Shown here one piece after another: positions 16,976 through 25,793 of a DNA stretch of 41,575 nt. How positions within the stretch are numbered: the stretch's first letter is position 1; each line of letters opens with the position of its first letter. The DNA is taken from positions 1 to 41,575 of the forward strand of contig JAJYOU010000017.1 in assembly GCA_021795965.1 (NCBI GenBank). Direction: 5' to 3'. This DNA comes from Chloroflexota bacterium (GTDB lineage Bacteria > Chloroflexota > Anaerolineae > Anaerolineales > Villigracilaceae). The notes beneath the pieces were generated by a model. It was given only the letters and a program-made list of their open reading frames with translations. It did no database searches and had not been told where the DNA came from. Made by a program: the position numbers and the translations under genes.

Positions 16976-17377
16976 CTAAATATTTTTTTCAGGGGATTTT
17001 TTGGCAAGCACTTTGTTAACTCTTTCAATCAAATCTGATGGCAAAAAAGGTTTGGATACGTAATCGACCACTTTCGCAATATACAAACCTAACACTTTAT
17101 CAACACATTCAGCCTTGGCTGTAACAATCATCACCGGGATTTCTTTAGTTTTTTCATCTGCTTTCAATTGCTGGTATACTTCCCAACCATTCGGGTCGCC
17201 TATCATCAAGTCAAGTAAGACCAGATCAGGAATTGCCTCTCGTATCTTGCGCAAGCCATCACTGCCATTCATTGCACCGTCGACCTTAAATCCCTTGCGC
17301 CGCAATATCAACTGGATCAATTCATTCATATCTGCATCATCTTCAATACAAATTATGGATTTTAGCTGATCCGCCAT
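16976..17377 (-). CDS. Single-domain response regulator (CheY-like receiver)
   Basis: This 133-residue protein is a receiver domain only, with no output domain. The phosphorylation site has acidic residues E12, D13 and D14, the phospho-acceptor D56 (LVLLDLM), T86 (IVTAKAE) and K109 (YVSKPF), so all key residues are present. Such proteins relay phosphate or signal through protein contacts. No histidine kinase gene is in the window. It leads an operon with a DUF192 protein and a cell-wall peptidase, which suggests a link to envelope processes. Confidence 0.9.
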   Translation of the reverse strand: MADQLKSIICIEDDADMNELIQLILRRKGFKVDGAMNGSDGLRKIREAIPDLVLLDLMIGDPNGWEVYQQLKADEKTKEIPVMIVTAKAECVDKVLGLYIAKVVDYVSKPFLPSDLIERVNKVLAKKSPEKNI

Positions 17378-17444
17378 GATTTAAACCCTCAATCTAGTTA
17401 CGAATAATTTAGTTTACCACAAGTCTTGGATCAACTTTATTTTT

Positions 17445-18206
17445 ATGAAAATTACAACCTGGAACGTAAACGGCATTCGTGCTGCGATGAAAAAAGGGAT
17501 GAAAGAATGGGTGATCTTGCAATCCCCTGACATTTTTTGCATGCAGGAAATCAAAGCTACACAGCAGCAATTAACCGACGAACAGAAGGATTTCCCTGCT
17601 TACACAGCCTATTGGAATTCTGCCAACCGGTTGGGTTACAGTGGGGTGGCTACCCTGGTCAAAGAGCTGCCACAATCCGTCAGCTTTGGACTCGGAGATG
17701 ATCGCTTCGATATTGAAGGTCGGGTGATTCGAACAGATTTTCCTGATTTTATCCTTTTTAATATTTACTTTCCCAATGGTCAGCGCGGGCAGGAGCGAGT
17801 GCAATACAAGCTGGATTTTTATCAGCGTTTGCATGATATTTGCAATGAACTTCATGCTGCTGGCAAAAACATCATTATTACCGGTGACTTCAATACCGCG
17901 CACACCGAAATTGATTTGCGCAATCCGAATGAAAATTCGAATACCTCTGGTTTTCTTCCCGAAGAACGAGTTTGGATCGATAAATATTTGAAGCATGGTT
18001 TTGTCGATGCGTATCGGACTCTCTATCCCGAGAGAATCCAATACACTTGGTGGACTTATCGCCTGGCAGCTCGAAAGAGGAATATCGGCTGGCGTATCGA
18101 TTATTTTCTCGTCTCAAAAAATCTGATCCCCAGGATCAAGGATGTTATTATTTCTGATGAAATAGAGGGTTCTGACCACTGTCCGGTCACACTGGAAATT
18201 CAATAA
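17445..18206 (+). CDS. xth: Exodeoxyribonuclease III (AP endonuclease, ExoA type)
   Basis: This base-excision-repair nuclease cuts at abasic sites and degrades 3' ends. It has 253 residues, typical of the ExoA/Xth group. Visible motifs are TTWNVNGIRA (metal-binding Asn), MQEIKATQQQL (catalytic Glu), TGDFNTAHTEIDLRNP (Asp/Asn), WRIDYFLVS and the final GSDHCPVTLE with catalytic Asp-His. The ATG at 17445 has a weak upstream purine stretch. It is divergent from the response-regulator operon, with 67 nt between them. Confidence 0.95.
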   Translation: MKITTWNVNGIRAAMKKGMKEWVILQSPDIFCMQEIKATQQQLTDEQKDFPAYTAYWNSANRLGYSGVATLVKELPQSVSFGLGDDRFDIEGRVIRTDFPDFILFNIYFPNGQRGQERVQYKLDFYQRLHDICNELHAAGKNIIITGDFNTAHTEIDLRNPNENSNTSGFLPEERVWIDKYLKHGFVDAYRTLYPERIQYTWWTYRLAARKRNIGWRIDYFLVSKNLIPRIKDVIISDEIEGSDHCPVTLEIQ

Positions 18207-18297
18207 TCCTGAATATCAACCGGATCAGTATTAAATAATTATTGTTAGAAAATCATAAAACTTTTCCCCCTGAGAACATATCCCAATCTGGTTGGTT

Positions 18298-18303
18298 TAT
18301 AAT
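18298..18303 (+). promoter_or_regulatory. Candidate -10 element for ftsH
   Basis: A perfect TATAAT lies 28 nt before the ftsH GTG start. No good -35 box is at 16-18 nt spacing, so it may be a weak or activator-dependent promoter, or chance. Its distance leaves a leader of about 20 nt that carries the GAGGAGG ribosome binding site. Confidence 0.35.
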
Positions 18304-18330
18304 AATGTAGACCTGAAGAGGAGGTCATTT

Positions 18331-20205
18331 GTGAACAATTCTCGAAATCAGTCTTTGTTAATCTATGCTTTACTTTTTGTTGCCATTGTGGCGATGGTTT
18401 TTTTCCAGGTGAGGAATCAGCCTGCCACAGATAATACGCTTTCATTAAATCAAATTGCTGCTGATGTCCAGGCAGGAAAGATTAAACGAATTATCGTCCA
18501 TTCAGACAACAGCTTGACCGTGATTTACCCGGGCGGTTCTGCGGGCGATATTGAAAAAACAGCACAAAAAGAAGATGGAATTTCCCTCTTGGATGAACTG
18601 ACCAAGATGGGTGTCACCCAGGAACAGTTGTCTCCAAAAAACAACATTGCCCTGGAAATTCAACCCCCAAGTTCCTGGCTTTCTATTTTAAGCGTGCTTG
18701 GATATATTCTACCGTTCATCTTGATGATCGGCATGTTCTGGTGGATTTTTCGCCAGGCTCAGGGTTCAAATAACCAGGCGATGTCCTTTGGTAAAAGCAA
18801 GGCGCGCATGTTCAGTGGTGAACATCCCACTGTGACCTTTGATGATGTGGCAGGCGCAGACGAATCCAAGGAAGAATTAAAAGAAGTCGTTGAGTTTTTA
18901 CGCGAGCCTCAAAAATTTATTCAGCTTGGCGCACGCATTCCCAAAGGTGTTTTGCTGGTCGGTCCTCCTGGAACGGGTAAAACCCTGCTTGCAAAAGCAG
19001 TTTCCGGTGAAGCCGGGGTGCCTTTCTTTTCCATTTCTGGTTCCGAATTCGTGGAAATGTTCGTCGGTGTGGGTGCCAGTCGCGTCCGCGATCTATTCGA
19101 ACAAGCTAAACGGCATTCACCCTGTATCATCTTTGTCGATGAAATTGATGCAGTCGGTCGCCAACGCGGAGCCGGTCTCGGTGGATCGCATGATGAACGC
19201 GAGCAGACTTTGAATCAGATGCTGGTGGAAATGGACGGTTTCGATACTGATACCAACGTCATTGTCATGGCAGCCACCAATCGCCCTGACATTTTGGATC
19301 CTGCGCTGATGCGTCCAGGTCGTTTTGACCGCCGTGTCACACTTGATCGTCCGGATATGCACGGTCGCGAAGCTATTTTGCGTGTCCATACCAAGGGAAA
19401 ACCCTTGGATCCAGAAGCTGATCTTTCATCGGTTGCTCGTGGCACTCCCGGTTTTGTCGGAGCCGATCTCGAAAACCTGGTGAACGAGGCTGCTATTTTG
19501 GCTGCCCGCCGCAATAAGAAAAGTATCGGTCAGTCAGAATTGGAAGAAGCCATCGAAAGAGTGGTGATGGGTCCTGAAAGAAAATCACGCTTGATCAGTG
19601 CTGAAGAAAAGCGCATCATCGCCTATCATGAAGCTGGTCATGCAGTCGTTGGGAATGCAATTCCCGAAGCGGATCCTGTCCAGAAAGTTTCAATTGTTGG
19701 TCGAGGTCAGGCTGGCGGAGTGACTTGGTTCCGTCCTGATGATGACCGCATCCTGATGTCACGGAAAAAGATGCTCGCGAATCTGACCTGGGCGCTTGGC
19801 GGTCGGGCGGCAGAAGCGGTGATATTTGACGATATTACATCGGGTGCATCCAATGATATCGAACAGGTGACCCGCATGGCGCGGACCATGGTCACACGCT
19901 TGGGCATGAGCGAAAAGTTGGGCAACATAGTTTACGGTCAAAAAGAAGAATTAATTTTCCTTGGTCGGGAAATATCTGAGCAGCGTGATTACTCTGAGGC
20001 CATTGCCCAAAAGATTGATGAAGAAGTACGAAAATTAGTGGATGAAGCCTACCAACAGGCACACGACATTCTCGACAAGTATCGCGAACAACTGCATGCG
20101 GTAGCCAACCTTTTGTTGGAGAAGGAAACCATAACCCGCGAGGAATTTGAAAAAGTCTTTCCTCCTCCTTTCCCGAAAAAGAGCGGCACTCCTCAGGTAA
20201 TATAA
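18331..20205 (+). CDS. ftsH: ATP-dependent zinc metalloprotease FtsH
   Basis: This membrane-anchored AAA protease degrades misfolded and regulatory membrane or cytosolic proteins. I start it at GTG 18331, which follows GAGGAGGTCATTT. The ATG at 18292 would put that site inside the gene. The protein has 624 residues: TM1 about 8-26, extracytoplasmic loop, TM2 about 117-141, AAA domain with Walker A GPPGTGKT (211-218), Walker B IIFVDEID (267-274), [23 protein letters not shown], and the zinc site HEAGH (433-437) with the later Asp in GASNDIEQ. All catalytic residues are present. It is followed by a strong bidirectional terminator. Confidence 0.97.
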   Translation: MNNSRNQSLLIYALLFVAIVAMVFFQVRNQPATDNTLSLNQIAADVQAGKIKRIIVHSDNSLTVIYPGGSAGDIEKTAQKEDGISLLDELTKMGVTQEQLSPKNNIALEIQPPSSWLSILSVLGYILPFILMIGMFWWIFRQAQGSNNQAMSFGKSKARMFSGEHPTVTFDDVAGADESKEELKEVVEFLREPQKFIQLGARIPKGVLLVGPPGTGKTLLAKAVSGEAGVPFFSISGSEFVEMFVGVGASRVRDLFEQAKRHSPCIIFVDEIDAVGRQRGAGLGGSHDEREQTLNQMLVEMDGFDTDTNVIVMAATNRPDILDPALMRPGRFDRRVTLDRPDMHGREAILRVHTKGKPLDPEADLSSVARGTPGFVGADLENLVNEAAILAARRNKKSIGQSELEEAIERVVMGPERKSRLISAEEKRIIAYHEAGHAVVGNAIPEADPVQKVSIVGRGQAGGVTWFRPDDDRILMSRKKMLANLTWALGGRAAEAVIFDDITSGASNDIEQVTRMARTMVTRLGMSEKLGNIVYGQKEELIFLGREISEQRDYSEAIAQKIDEEVRKLVDEAYQQAHDILDKYREQLHAVANLLLEKETITREEFEKVFPPPFPKKSGTPQVI

Positions 20206-20209
20206 AAGA

Positions 20210-20242
20210 AAAAATCCTCCCCCAATCGGGGAGGATTTTTTT
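20210..20242. terminator. Bidirectional terminator between ftsH and acyl-CoA ligase
   Basis: AATCCTCCCC (20213-20222) pairs with GGGGAGGATT (20228-20237) around a 5-nt loop. A runs before and T runs after the stem allow termination from both sides. It lies between two convergent genes and should serve both. Confidence 0.9.
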
Positions 20243-20266
20243 GTCCATCATATGCTTGTGCAAAAC

Positions 20267-21973
20267 TCAGCTGTTTTTTTCCTTGTGTTGTCTCACCAGC
20301 TCGCGGCGTAATATTTTGCCGACGGTGGTTTTTGGGAGTTCATCTCTAAATTCAATATGCGTCGGCACCTTGTAGGCTGCCAGCTTCTCCTTGCAAAATG
20401 CTTTGACTTCGTCTTCTGTCATGCTCTGACCAGGTTTTAGCACAATCCAGGCTTTTACCGTTTCCCCGCGGTAGGGGTCCGGAATCCCGGCTACACCGGC
20501 TTCGAGCACCTTCGGATTCGCTGTGATTACCTCCTCCACTTCACGTGGCCAGACTTGGTATCCGCCTGGTTTAATCAATTCCTTTTTTCGATCCACAATA
20601 TAGAAGTAACCATCTTCATCCATGCGGGCAATGTCTCCGGTGAACAACCATGGATCTCCTCCATCCCCAAGGTTACGCAGGGCATTGGCAGTTTCCGTTG
20701 GCATGTTGTGATAGCCCTTCATTACCTGGGGACCGCGAACAACCAGTTCTCCGACATCTCCTGTGGATAATTCAGTCACGCCATCATCCAAACTGATAAT
20801 CTTGCAGTCCACATCCGGCAGCGGCATCCCGATTGAACCGGTTTTATTAGCCCCCTGGAGGGGGTTACAGTGAGTCGCTGTCGGCGCTTCAGATAATCCA
20901 TAGCCTTCAAAAACGACACCGCCGCTCAATTTTTCAAATTTTTCCTTGGTTTCTCTCATTAAGGGAGCAGAACCAGAAACGCAGGCTTTGATCGAACTGA
21001 GGTCATGCTTTCCAGCCAGGACTTCCTTGTTATTATTCAGCGCATTATATAGTGTTGGTACACCGGGAAAAACGGTTGGATGGTATTTGTCGATATTTTC
21101 CAGCACGTCTGGAATGTCTCGGGCATTTGGGACCATGACCAGGGAATAACCTCCGGCAATTCCTGAATTCATACCGGCGACCATGCCATAAACATGGAAA
21201 AGGGGGATTGCCATCAAAGTAATTTCGTTCTTTTCCCCGAGTGGTTTCAACCAATTTTTCAATTGTAAAGAGTTCGCTACCACATTCCGGTGTAAAGCCA
21301 CCGCTGCCTTGGAAACACCTGTTGTTCCACCTGAATATTGGAACAGTGCGACATCGTCTGGCATGATCACCAGGGGTGGTCTGTCCGCGGCGGAATATTT
21401 GGAGATCAGACTTTTCAACCAGAAATCACCTTCCTGCAGGCTTCCTTCAACCCGAAAACCACCTTTTTTCTCTTTTGCAAGCGTAAATAATACACTGAGA
21501 ACTGGAGGCAGGGTCTCCTTGATATTGGTCACAATCAAGGTCTTAATTTTTGTGTTAGGTTGCAGCGCTTTGACATTTTTGTAGAAATTGGACATCACGA
21601 ACATGACTTCAATACCAGCATCATTTACCTGGTATTCGATCTCGGTTGGCGTGTACAACGGATTAATCGCAACAACCACTCCTCCGGCTTTCAATATTCC
21701 AAAATATGCCATCACAAATTGAGGTGTGTTCGGAATGAAAATTCCAACCCGATCTCCTTTTTTAACCCCCAATGCTGCCAGGGCAGCCGAGATTTTGTCA
21801 GTGATTTCATCCATTTTTTTGTAGGAAATTCGAGCCCCTTTGAAAATTGTGCACGCTTGATCGGGAAATTTTCGGGCTGAATCCTCCAACAATTGGTGAA
21901 GAGGAATTTTTGGATAATCAATACTAACCGGTACACCTTTATCATAATGCGTAAGCCACACCTTGGATCCCAT
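20267..21973 (-). CDS. Long-chain fatty acid--CoA ligase (FadD-like AMP-binding enzyme)
   Basis: This 568-residue acyl-adenylate-forming enzyme activates fatty acids to acyl-CoA using ATP. Start: ATG at 21973 with AGGAG upstream; a TTG two codons earlier is less likely. Visible are the P-loop YSGGTTGVSK (213-222), the adenine-binding GYGLSEAPTATH, the DGYFYIVDRKKELIKPGGYQ hinge region with Asp and Lys, and the catalytic Lys near the end in TTVGKILRREL. Length and motif order match FadD. It is a lone gene convergent with ftsH. Chain-length preference cannot be read. Confidence 0.9.
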   Translation of the reverse strand: MGSKVWLTHYDKGVPVSIDYPKIPLHQLLEDSARKFPDQACTIFKGARISYKKMDEITDKISAALAALGVKKGDRVGIFIPNTPQFVMAYFGILKAGGVVVAINPLYTPTEIEYQVNDAGIEVMFVMSNFYKNVKALQPNTKIKTLIVTNIKETLPPVLSVLFTLAKEKKGGFRVEGSLQEGDFWLKSLISKYSAADRPPLVIMPDDVALFQYSGGTTGVSKAAVALHRNVVANSLQLKNWLKPLGEKNEITLMAIPLFHVYGMVAGMNSGIAGGYSLVMVPNARDIPDVLENIDKYHPTVFPGVPTLYNALNNNKEVLAGKHDLSSIKACVSGSAPLMRETKEKFEKLSGGVVFEGYGLSEAPTATHCNPLQGANKTGSIGMPLPDVDCKIISLDDGVTELSTGDVGELVVRGPQVMKGYHNMPTETANALRNLGDGGDPWLFTGDIARMDEDGYFYIVDRKKELIKPGGYQVWPREVEEVITANPKVLEAGVAGIPDPYRGETVKAWIVLKPGQSMTEDEVKAFCKEKLAAYKVPTHIEFRDELPKTTVGKILRRELVRQHKEKNS

Positions 21974-22067
21974 GCGCAACTCCTCTCATCTTCGATTGTT
22001 AATATTATATTAAAGTATAGGGGAAAAGGTTCAAAAGTCAAATATGTGAATTATTGCGCAAACGAAC

Positions 22068-23012
22068 CTATCGCTGGGAATCGCGCAGACGGGAAACAAT
22101 ACTTTTTTCAACAACTTCGGAAGTCCCTGCACCCATTTCAAACCACGTAATTTTGGGGTCGACCATTTTGAACCAATTTGCCTGTCGGCGCACAAATACA
22201 CGCGTCAACCTTTTCATCCTCATTTTCGCCTCATCCAGTGTTATCTTTTTTTCCAGGACAGCGATCGCTTCTCGGTATCCAATTGCAGATAAGCTCGGCA
22301 GATCCGGGGAATATCCTCGGGCCAGCAGGCTTTGAACCTCCCCCAATAGACCATTTGAAAACATATTTTCAATGCGCTCGTCCACCCGTGCATAAAGTTT
22401 CACCCTCGGTCTCCATAATCCAATCATGATGACATTAAAAGGCGAATCTGACCGGGTTCTCTGGGATGAAAAAGGTCTGCCGCTGCTCAAGATTACTTCC
22501 ATTGCGCGGATAGTACGCCTTATATTTCGCGCGTCTATATTATTTGCTGCTGTGGGATCCAAAATTCTCAAACGCTGATGCAGCCATTCCGGTGAATTTT
22601 CTTGTACGAGGTTTTCGAGCACAACCCGCATGCGCTGGTTCGGAATTATTTCGGGAGGCGCCCAACCTTCGGTAATTGACTGGATGTATTGACCGCTGCC
22701 TCCGACGAGAAAAGGTAGTTTTTGCTGTTCATGCAGTTCACGAATAATTTCTGATGCTTTTTGTTTGAATAATGCCAAGGACCATGTTTCGTCCGGATTT
22801 GCAACATCAATCAGGTGATGTGTCACCCGTTCCTGTTCTTGCTTTGTTGGTTTTGCGGTACCGATGTCCATTCCGCGATAAAACAATCTCGAATCAGCGG
22901 AGATTATTTCTCCGTTCAGTTTTTCCGCTAATTCAATTGCAAGATCAGTTTTTCCAACCGCGGTTGGACCTACGATCACCACCAGGGGCGGCAGGGTTTC
23001 AACGGGTGACAT
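22068..23012 (-). CDS. miaA: tRNA dimethylallyltransferase MiaA
   Basis: This enzyme transfers a dimethylallyl group to A37 of tRNAs that read UNN codons. With the ATG at 23012 it has 314 residues, the usual size. The P-loop VIVGPTAVGKTDLAIELAEK, ISADSRLFYRGMDIGTAKP (with the catalytic Asp), HHLIDV, VGGSGQYIQSI and NIRRTIRAMEV are all typical. The C-terminal region keeps RQANWFK. A TTG at 23018 is an alternative start. The gene begins inside yraN (14-nt overlap), so it is translationally coupled to it. Confidence 0.95.
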   Translation of the reverse strand: MSPVETLPPLVVIVGPTAVGKTDLAIELAEKLNGEIISADSRLFYRGMDIGTAKPTKQEQERVTHHLIDVANPDETWSLALFKQKASEIIRELHEQQKLPFLVGGSGQYIQSITEGWAPPEIIPNQRMRVVLENLVQENSPEWLHQRLRILDPTAANNIDARNIRRTIRAMEVILSSGRPFSSQRTRSDSPFNVIMIGLWRPRVKLYARVDERIENMFSNGLLGEVQSLLARGYSPDLPSLSAIGYREAIAVLEKKITLDEAKMRMKRLTRVFVRRQANWFKMVDPKITWFEMGAGTSEVVEKSIVSRLRDSQR

Positions 23013-23352
23013 TTTCAAAATACTCGATGCTTGGCTTCAGATTGGGTTTCCCGTTTATTGAGATGGCATCACACTGCCAACTGTCGATTTCATGTTCAGC
23101 AGCATAAAATTCAGCGCAATTTTTCATTCTGTTGAGTTTGGCCTTCGATAAAGCTTCTTCTGGTAACCCGTGGCTATTTGTTGTCCGGGTCTTGACTTCC
23201 ACAAAAAAAATTTGCCCGGCAAAAAGAGCAACAATATCAATTTCACCAAATGGGGTGCGGCTATTGACTCCAAGGATTTCATACCCCTTTTCTTTAAGGT
23301 AATCCGCGGCAATCTGCTCTCCCCATCTTCCGATCTGCTGGTTATGGCTCAT
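22999..23352 (-). CDS. YraN (UPF0102) family endonuclease-like protein
   Basis: This 117-residue protein has the UPF0102 pattern: GRWGEQIAADYLKEKGYEIL, then FGEIDIVALFAGQIFFVEVK (the E-I-D and V-E-V-K residues of the PD-(D/E)XK nuclease-like core) and CDAISINGKP. The family's function is not settled. The ATG at 23352 overlaps the stop of a small upstream frame by 4 nt, and its 3' end overlaps miaA, so the three form one tightly coupled unit. Confidence 0.9.
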   Translation of the reverse strand: MSHNQQIGRWGEQIAADYLKEKGYEILGVNSRTPFGEIDIVALFAGQIFFVEVKTRTTNSHGLPEEALSKAKLNRMKNCAEFYAAEHEIDSWQCDAISINGKPNLKPSIEYFENVTR

Positions 23353-23513
23353 CTTGATGAATCCGGCATAAAATTAATGTGGAATTTCGATCTCAAACCG
23401 GACCCGTCAGCTGAGACGACGATCTCGGCTACGAAAATGAATCGATCGGACTCTTTAAACCAGCTTTGCTCTTCTGACCGATTATCTAACCAGGGCAATT
23501 GAGCAAGTCGCAT
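23349..23513 (-). CDS. Small 54-residue protein, unrecognised, coupled to yraN
   Basis: The frame from ATG 23513 encodes 54 residues, beginning MRLAQLPWLDNRSEEQSWFK and ending with an ATGA overlap with yraN. Aromatic, acidic and hydrophobic residues alternate as in a folded protein (the centre reads RFIFVAEIVVSADGSG). AGGAG lies 16 nt before the ATG, so a CTG start two codons upstream, at ideal spacing from that site, is possible. No transmembrane segment or known motif is seen. Coupling to yraN is the main evidence that it is real. Confidence 0.5.
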   Translation of the reverse strand: MRLAQLPWLDNRSEEQSWFKESDRFIFVAEIVVSADGSGLRSKFHINFMPDSSR

Positions 23514-23884
23514 TTGTTTCAGAATACATCTCCTGGGTGCATCAGGCTGTTGGTTAAATTATACTTCCAGCGTTTCTTTTAAATACCATTTTGGATTGCG
23601 CTCGGTACTGCAGCCGAATGCATGGAATAATATTGCTCTCAGCTATTAAGAACATGAAAAATTCTAAAGGTTGGAGTGTAAACTTTTGCGTAAAGCTGAA
23701 GCTTCAGCAGTCAAATTAAATTCTTATTCCATGAGAATTCAGAATAAAATTGACCTCGAAATTTTGCCCCATGAGATAAATCCGGGAAAAATACGATTAT
23801 CGCAAGGGTTAACATACTTCGAATACTTTGATCAGGAGTTTGGAAAGAGCCGCTGTGGTAGAATTTTCAGTCCAAAGGATAATT
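23514..23884. other. Divergent intergenic stretch between yraN unit and ttuBA
   Basis: This stretch should hold the promoters of both divergent units. I see no tRNA or strong hairpin. A plus-strand frame covering 23671-23928 (85 codons) runs into ttuB in another frame and looks like noise. No promoter with both consensus boxes stands out. Confidence 0.35.
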
Positions 23885-24085
23885 ATGTCAGTAAAAATTA
23901 TACTGAGAAATACCGAGTACGAAGTTAAACCAGGCATGAATTTATTGGATGCCCTCCGAAAAATCAATATTTTACCTGAAGGCGTAATCGCAACCCGCCT
24001 GGGTGAAATGATCCTTGAAGATGAAATTTTAAAGGACGGGGATGTGATCAAACTCATCTCGGTGATTTCAGGTGGAAACCAATGA
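23885..24085 (+). CDS. ttuB: TtuB/ThiS-like ubiquitin-fold sulfur carrier
   Basis: This 66-residue protein starts at ATG 23885 after AAAGGATAATT. An upstream start at 23828 would add 19 unrelated residues. It has the beta-grasp ThiS/MoaD/TtuB pattern: a first strand pair (VKIILRNTEYEV), LLDALRKINI, VIATRLGEMILEDEILKDGD and the C-terminal VISGG. Carriers of this family are thiocarboxylated on the terminal Gly and donate sulfur. Here two residues (Asn-Gln) follow Gly-Gly, so cleavage would be needed first. It is coupled to ttuA by an ATGA overlap; the codons for Gly-Gly also supply the purine-rich site ahead of ttuA. The family is clear; the TtuB assignment rests on its partner. Confidence 0.82.
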   Translation: MSVKIILRNTEYEVKPGMNLLDALRKINILPEGVIATRLGEMILEDEILKDGDVIKLISVISGGNQ

Positions 24086-25026
24086 AATGCAAAACATGTG
24101 GGCAGAAAGCCGTGGTCAACATGCGCCAGCACAAGCTGGCTTTGTGCAAAGAGCATTATCTCGAATGGATTCCCGAACAGACCGCCCGTTTTATCAAGAA
24201 ATACTGGATGTTTGGACCTGATGAAAAAATTCTGGCAGCAGTTTCGGGTGGAAAGGACTCCCTCTCACTCTGGGATATTCTCCACCGGCTGGGCTACCAG
24301 GTGGATGGACTTTATATTGGGTTGGGCATTGATGAAGGAATTGGCTATTCCCAGGAATCCCAGCGGTTGACAAAGAAATTTGCGGATGAACGAGGATTAA
24401 AACTGCATATTGTCGATATCCAGAAAGAATATGGTGCCGATATTCCAGCTTTGGAAGATAAATCCAAGCGGGGTCAGGATAAGCCTTGTTCAGTTTGTGG
24501 ACTCGTAAAAAGGCATGAGATGAACCGGATTGCTCATAACCTTGGTTATGATGTCCTCGCAACCGGTCATAACCTGGATGATGAAGCTGCTGTCTTGTTT
24601 GGGAACACCCTTTCCTGGTCGAGGGAACTGCTGCCCCGTCAAAAACCAGTCCTGCCTGCCCATGATGGGCTGGCAAAGAAAGTCAAACCTCTTTGCCGTT
24701 TTTATGAAAAAGAAATGACCGCTTATGCCATGCTCAGGGGGATTGAGTACATTTATGAGGAATGTCCCTATTCAATCGGTTCAACTTCAATTTATTACAA
24801 GGAATTGTTAAATCGACTCGAGAACGAACGACCCGGTGCAAAATTGAGTTTTTATTTGAAATTTCTCGATGCCAGGGAGAAAGGTCTCTTCGCTGAGCAG
24901 GTCGAATCTTCAACAGCCCCGATGTTTAATTGTTCAAAATGTGGGCAACCGACGAAATATGATGGGGAGTGTTCTTTTTGCAAACTGATCGGCATTCCGA
25001 GTGATGAACCTTCTTTATTAGCCTGA
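24082..25026 (+). CDS. ttuA: TtuA-family tRNA 2-thiolation enzyme
   Basis: This 314-residue protein belongs to the TtuA/Ncs6 branch of PP-loop ATPases, which activate a tRNA uridine by adenylation and replace O2 with sulfur. Features in order: N-terminal zinc finger (C3, C6, C22, H25), PP-loop SGGKDS (55-60), CSVCG with C136 and C139 plus C228 in EECPYS (the three Fe-S cluster ligands known in TtuA), ATGHNLDDEA, and a C-terminal zinc finger (C284, C287, C297, C300). In Thermus, TtuA makes 2-thioribothymidine at position 54 with TtuB as sulfur carrier. The adjacent ttuB supports that reading. Confidence 0.87.
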   Translation: MKCKTCGQKAVVNMRQHKLALCKEHYLEWIPEQTARFIKKYWMFGPDEKILAAVSGGKDSLSLWDILHRLGYQVDGLYIGLGIDEGIGYSQESQRLTKKFADERGLKLHIVDIQKEYGADIPALEDKSKRGQDKPCSVCGLVKRHEMNRIAHNLGYDVLATGHNLDDEAAVLFGNTLSWSRELLPRQKPVLPAHDGLAKKVKPLCRFYEKEMTAYAMLRGIEYIYEECPYSIGSTSIYYKELLNRLENERPGAKLSFYLKFLDAREKGLFAEQVESSTAPMFNCSKCGQPTKYDGECSFCKLIGIPSDEPSLLA

Positions 25027-25070
25027 ATTTCAAATCCCGAACACCATACATCGACAAATCAAAGCCTTGC

Positions 25071-25793
25071 TCAAAGAGTGGGGATTGGATTGAAATTTGT
25101 ATCGACGTCAAAGAAGTCTTCCTTCTCCAGTCGTTTGAGCGAGTTAACCACCCAGTAAGTGAGTGGGGTGGCCAATATTTCATACGTAACCTTGAAAATC
25201 CATTGGGATAAAATGGCTGCACCCAGGTTCCCAGTCGGGATGATCCCCCAGAAAGCAATCGACAGAAAAACAGCGGAATCTGCTCCTTCACCCACCAAAG
25301 TCGAAGCGATCGTGCGCACCCATAGAAATTTCCCCTGTGTTTTAATTTTTAGCCTGGCTAAGATAAAAGAATTTAAAAATTCTCCGATCAAGTAGGCGAT
25401 AAAAGATGCTAAAAGAAGCCGTGGCGTGAAACCGAGTATTCCAGCAAAGGCAGACTGAGCATCCGGCGCCGAATGGAAACCTGCCACCGTCCAAAACGAT
25501 GCAGCTGGCAAAGCGATTGCCAGCCAGATCGCCACCACCGCCACCAGGTTACAGAAAAAACCCGTCCAGATGACCCGTCGCGCCTGGGCATAGCCATAGA
25601 CTTCGGTCAGTATATCGCCAAATATGTAGGAAACCGGGAAAAGAATCACCGCTGCCGGCAGGGTCATGCTTCCGATTTGGACCAGTTTGACCGCGATAAT
25701 ATTGGAGATTATCAGGGTTGTTACAAAAATCGCGGTGATGGTCGAAAGCCAACGGTAATTCCGGGAAGGTACACCTATCTTCAAATCATTCAT
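25071..25793 (-). CDS. yhhQ: YhhQ/VUT-family queuosine precursor transporter
   Basis: This 240-residue membrane protein has six or so hydrophobic segments and the VUT-family signatures IFGDILTEVYGYAQARRVIW and a later segment with EGADSAVFLSIAFWG. YhhQ imports preQ0 or preQ1 in E. coli. The ATG at 25793 overlaps the queF stop by 8 nt, and queF uses preQ0, so a queuosine-precursor role is well supported. It converges on ttuA with a 44-nt gap and no clear terminator. Confidence 0.88.
   Translation of the reverse strand: MNDLKIGVPSRNYRWLSTITAIFVTTLIISNIIAVKLVQIGSMTLPAAVILFPVSYIFGDILTEVYGYAQARRVIWTGFFCNLVAVVAIWLAIALPAASFWTVAGFHSAPDAQSAFAGILGFTPRLLLASFIAYLIGEFLNSFILARLKIKTQGKFLWVRTIASTLVGEGADSAVFLSIAFWGIIPTGNLGAAILSQWIFKVTYEILATPLTYWVVNSLKRLEKEDFFDVDTNFNPIPTL

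Noticed and set aside
23470-23560. Possible tRNA-like segment
   Set aside because: No T-loop GTTCGAAT-type sequence or acceptor pairing could be found; the segment is better explained by the 54-residue frame.
23671-23928. 85-codon plus-strand frame overlapping ttuB
   Set aside because: It overlaps the real ttuB start in another frame, and its composition does not look like a folded protein.
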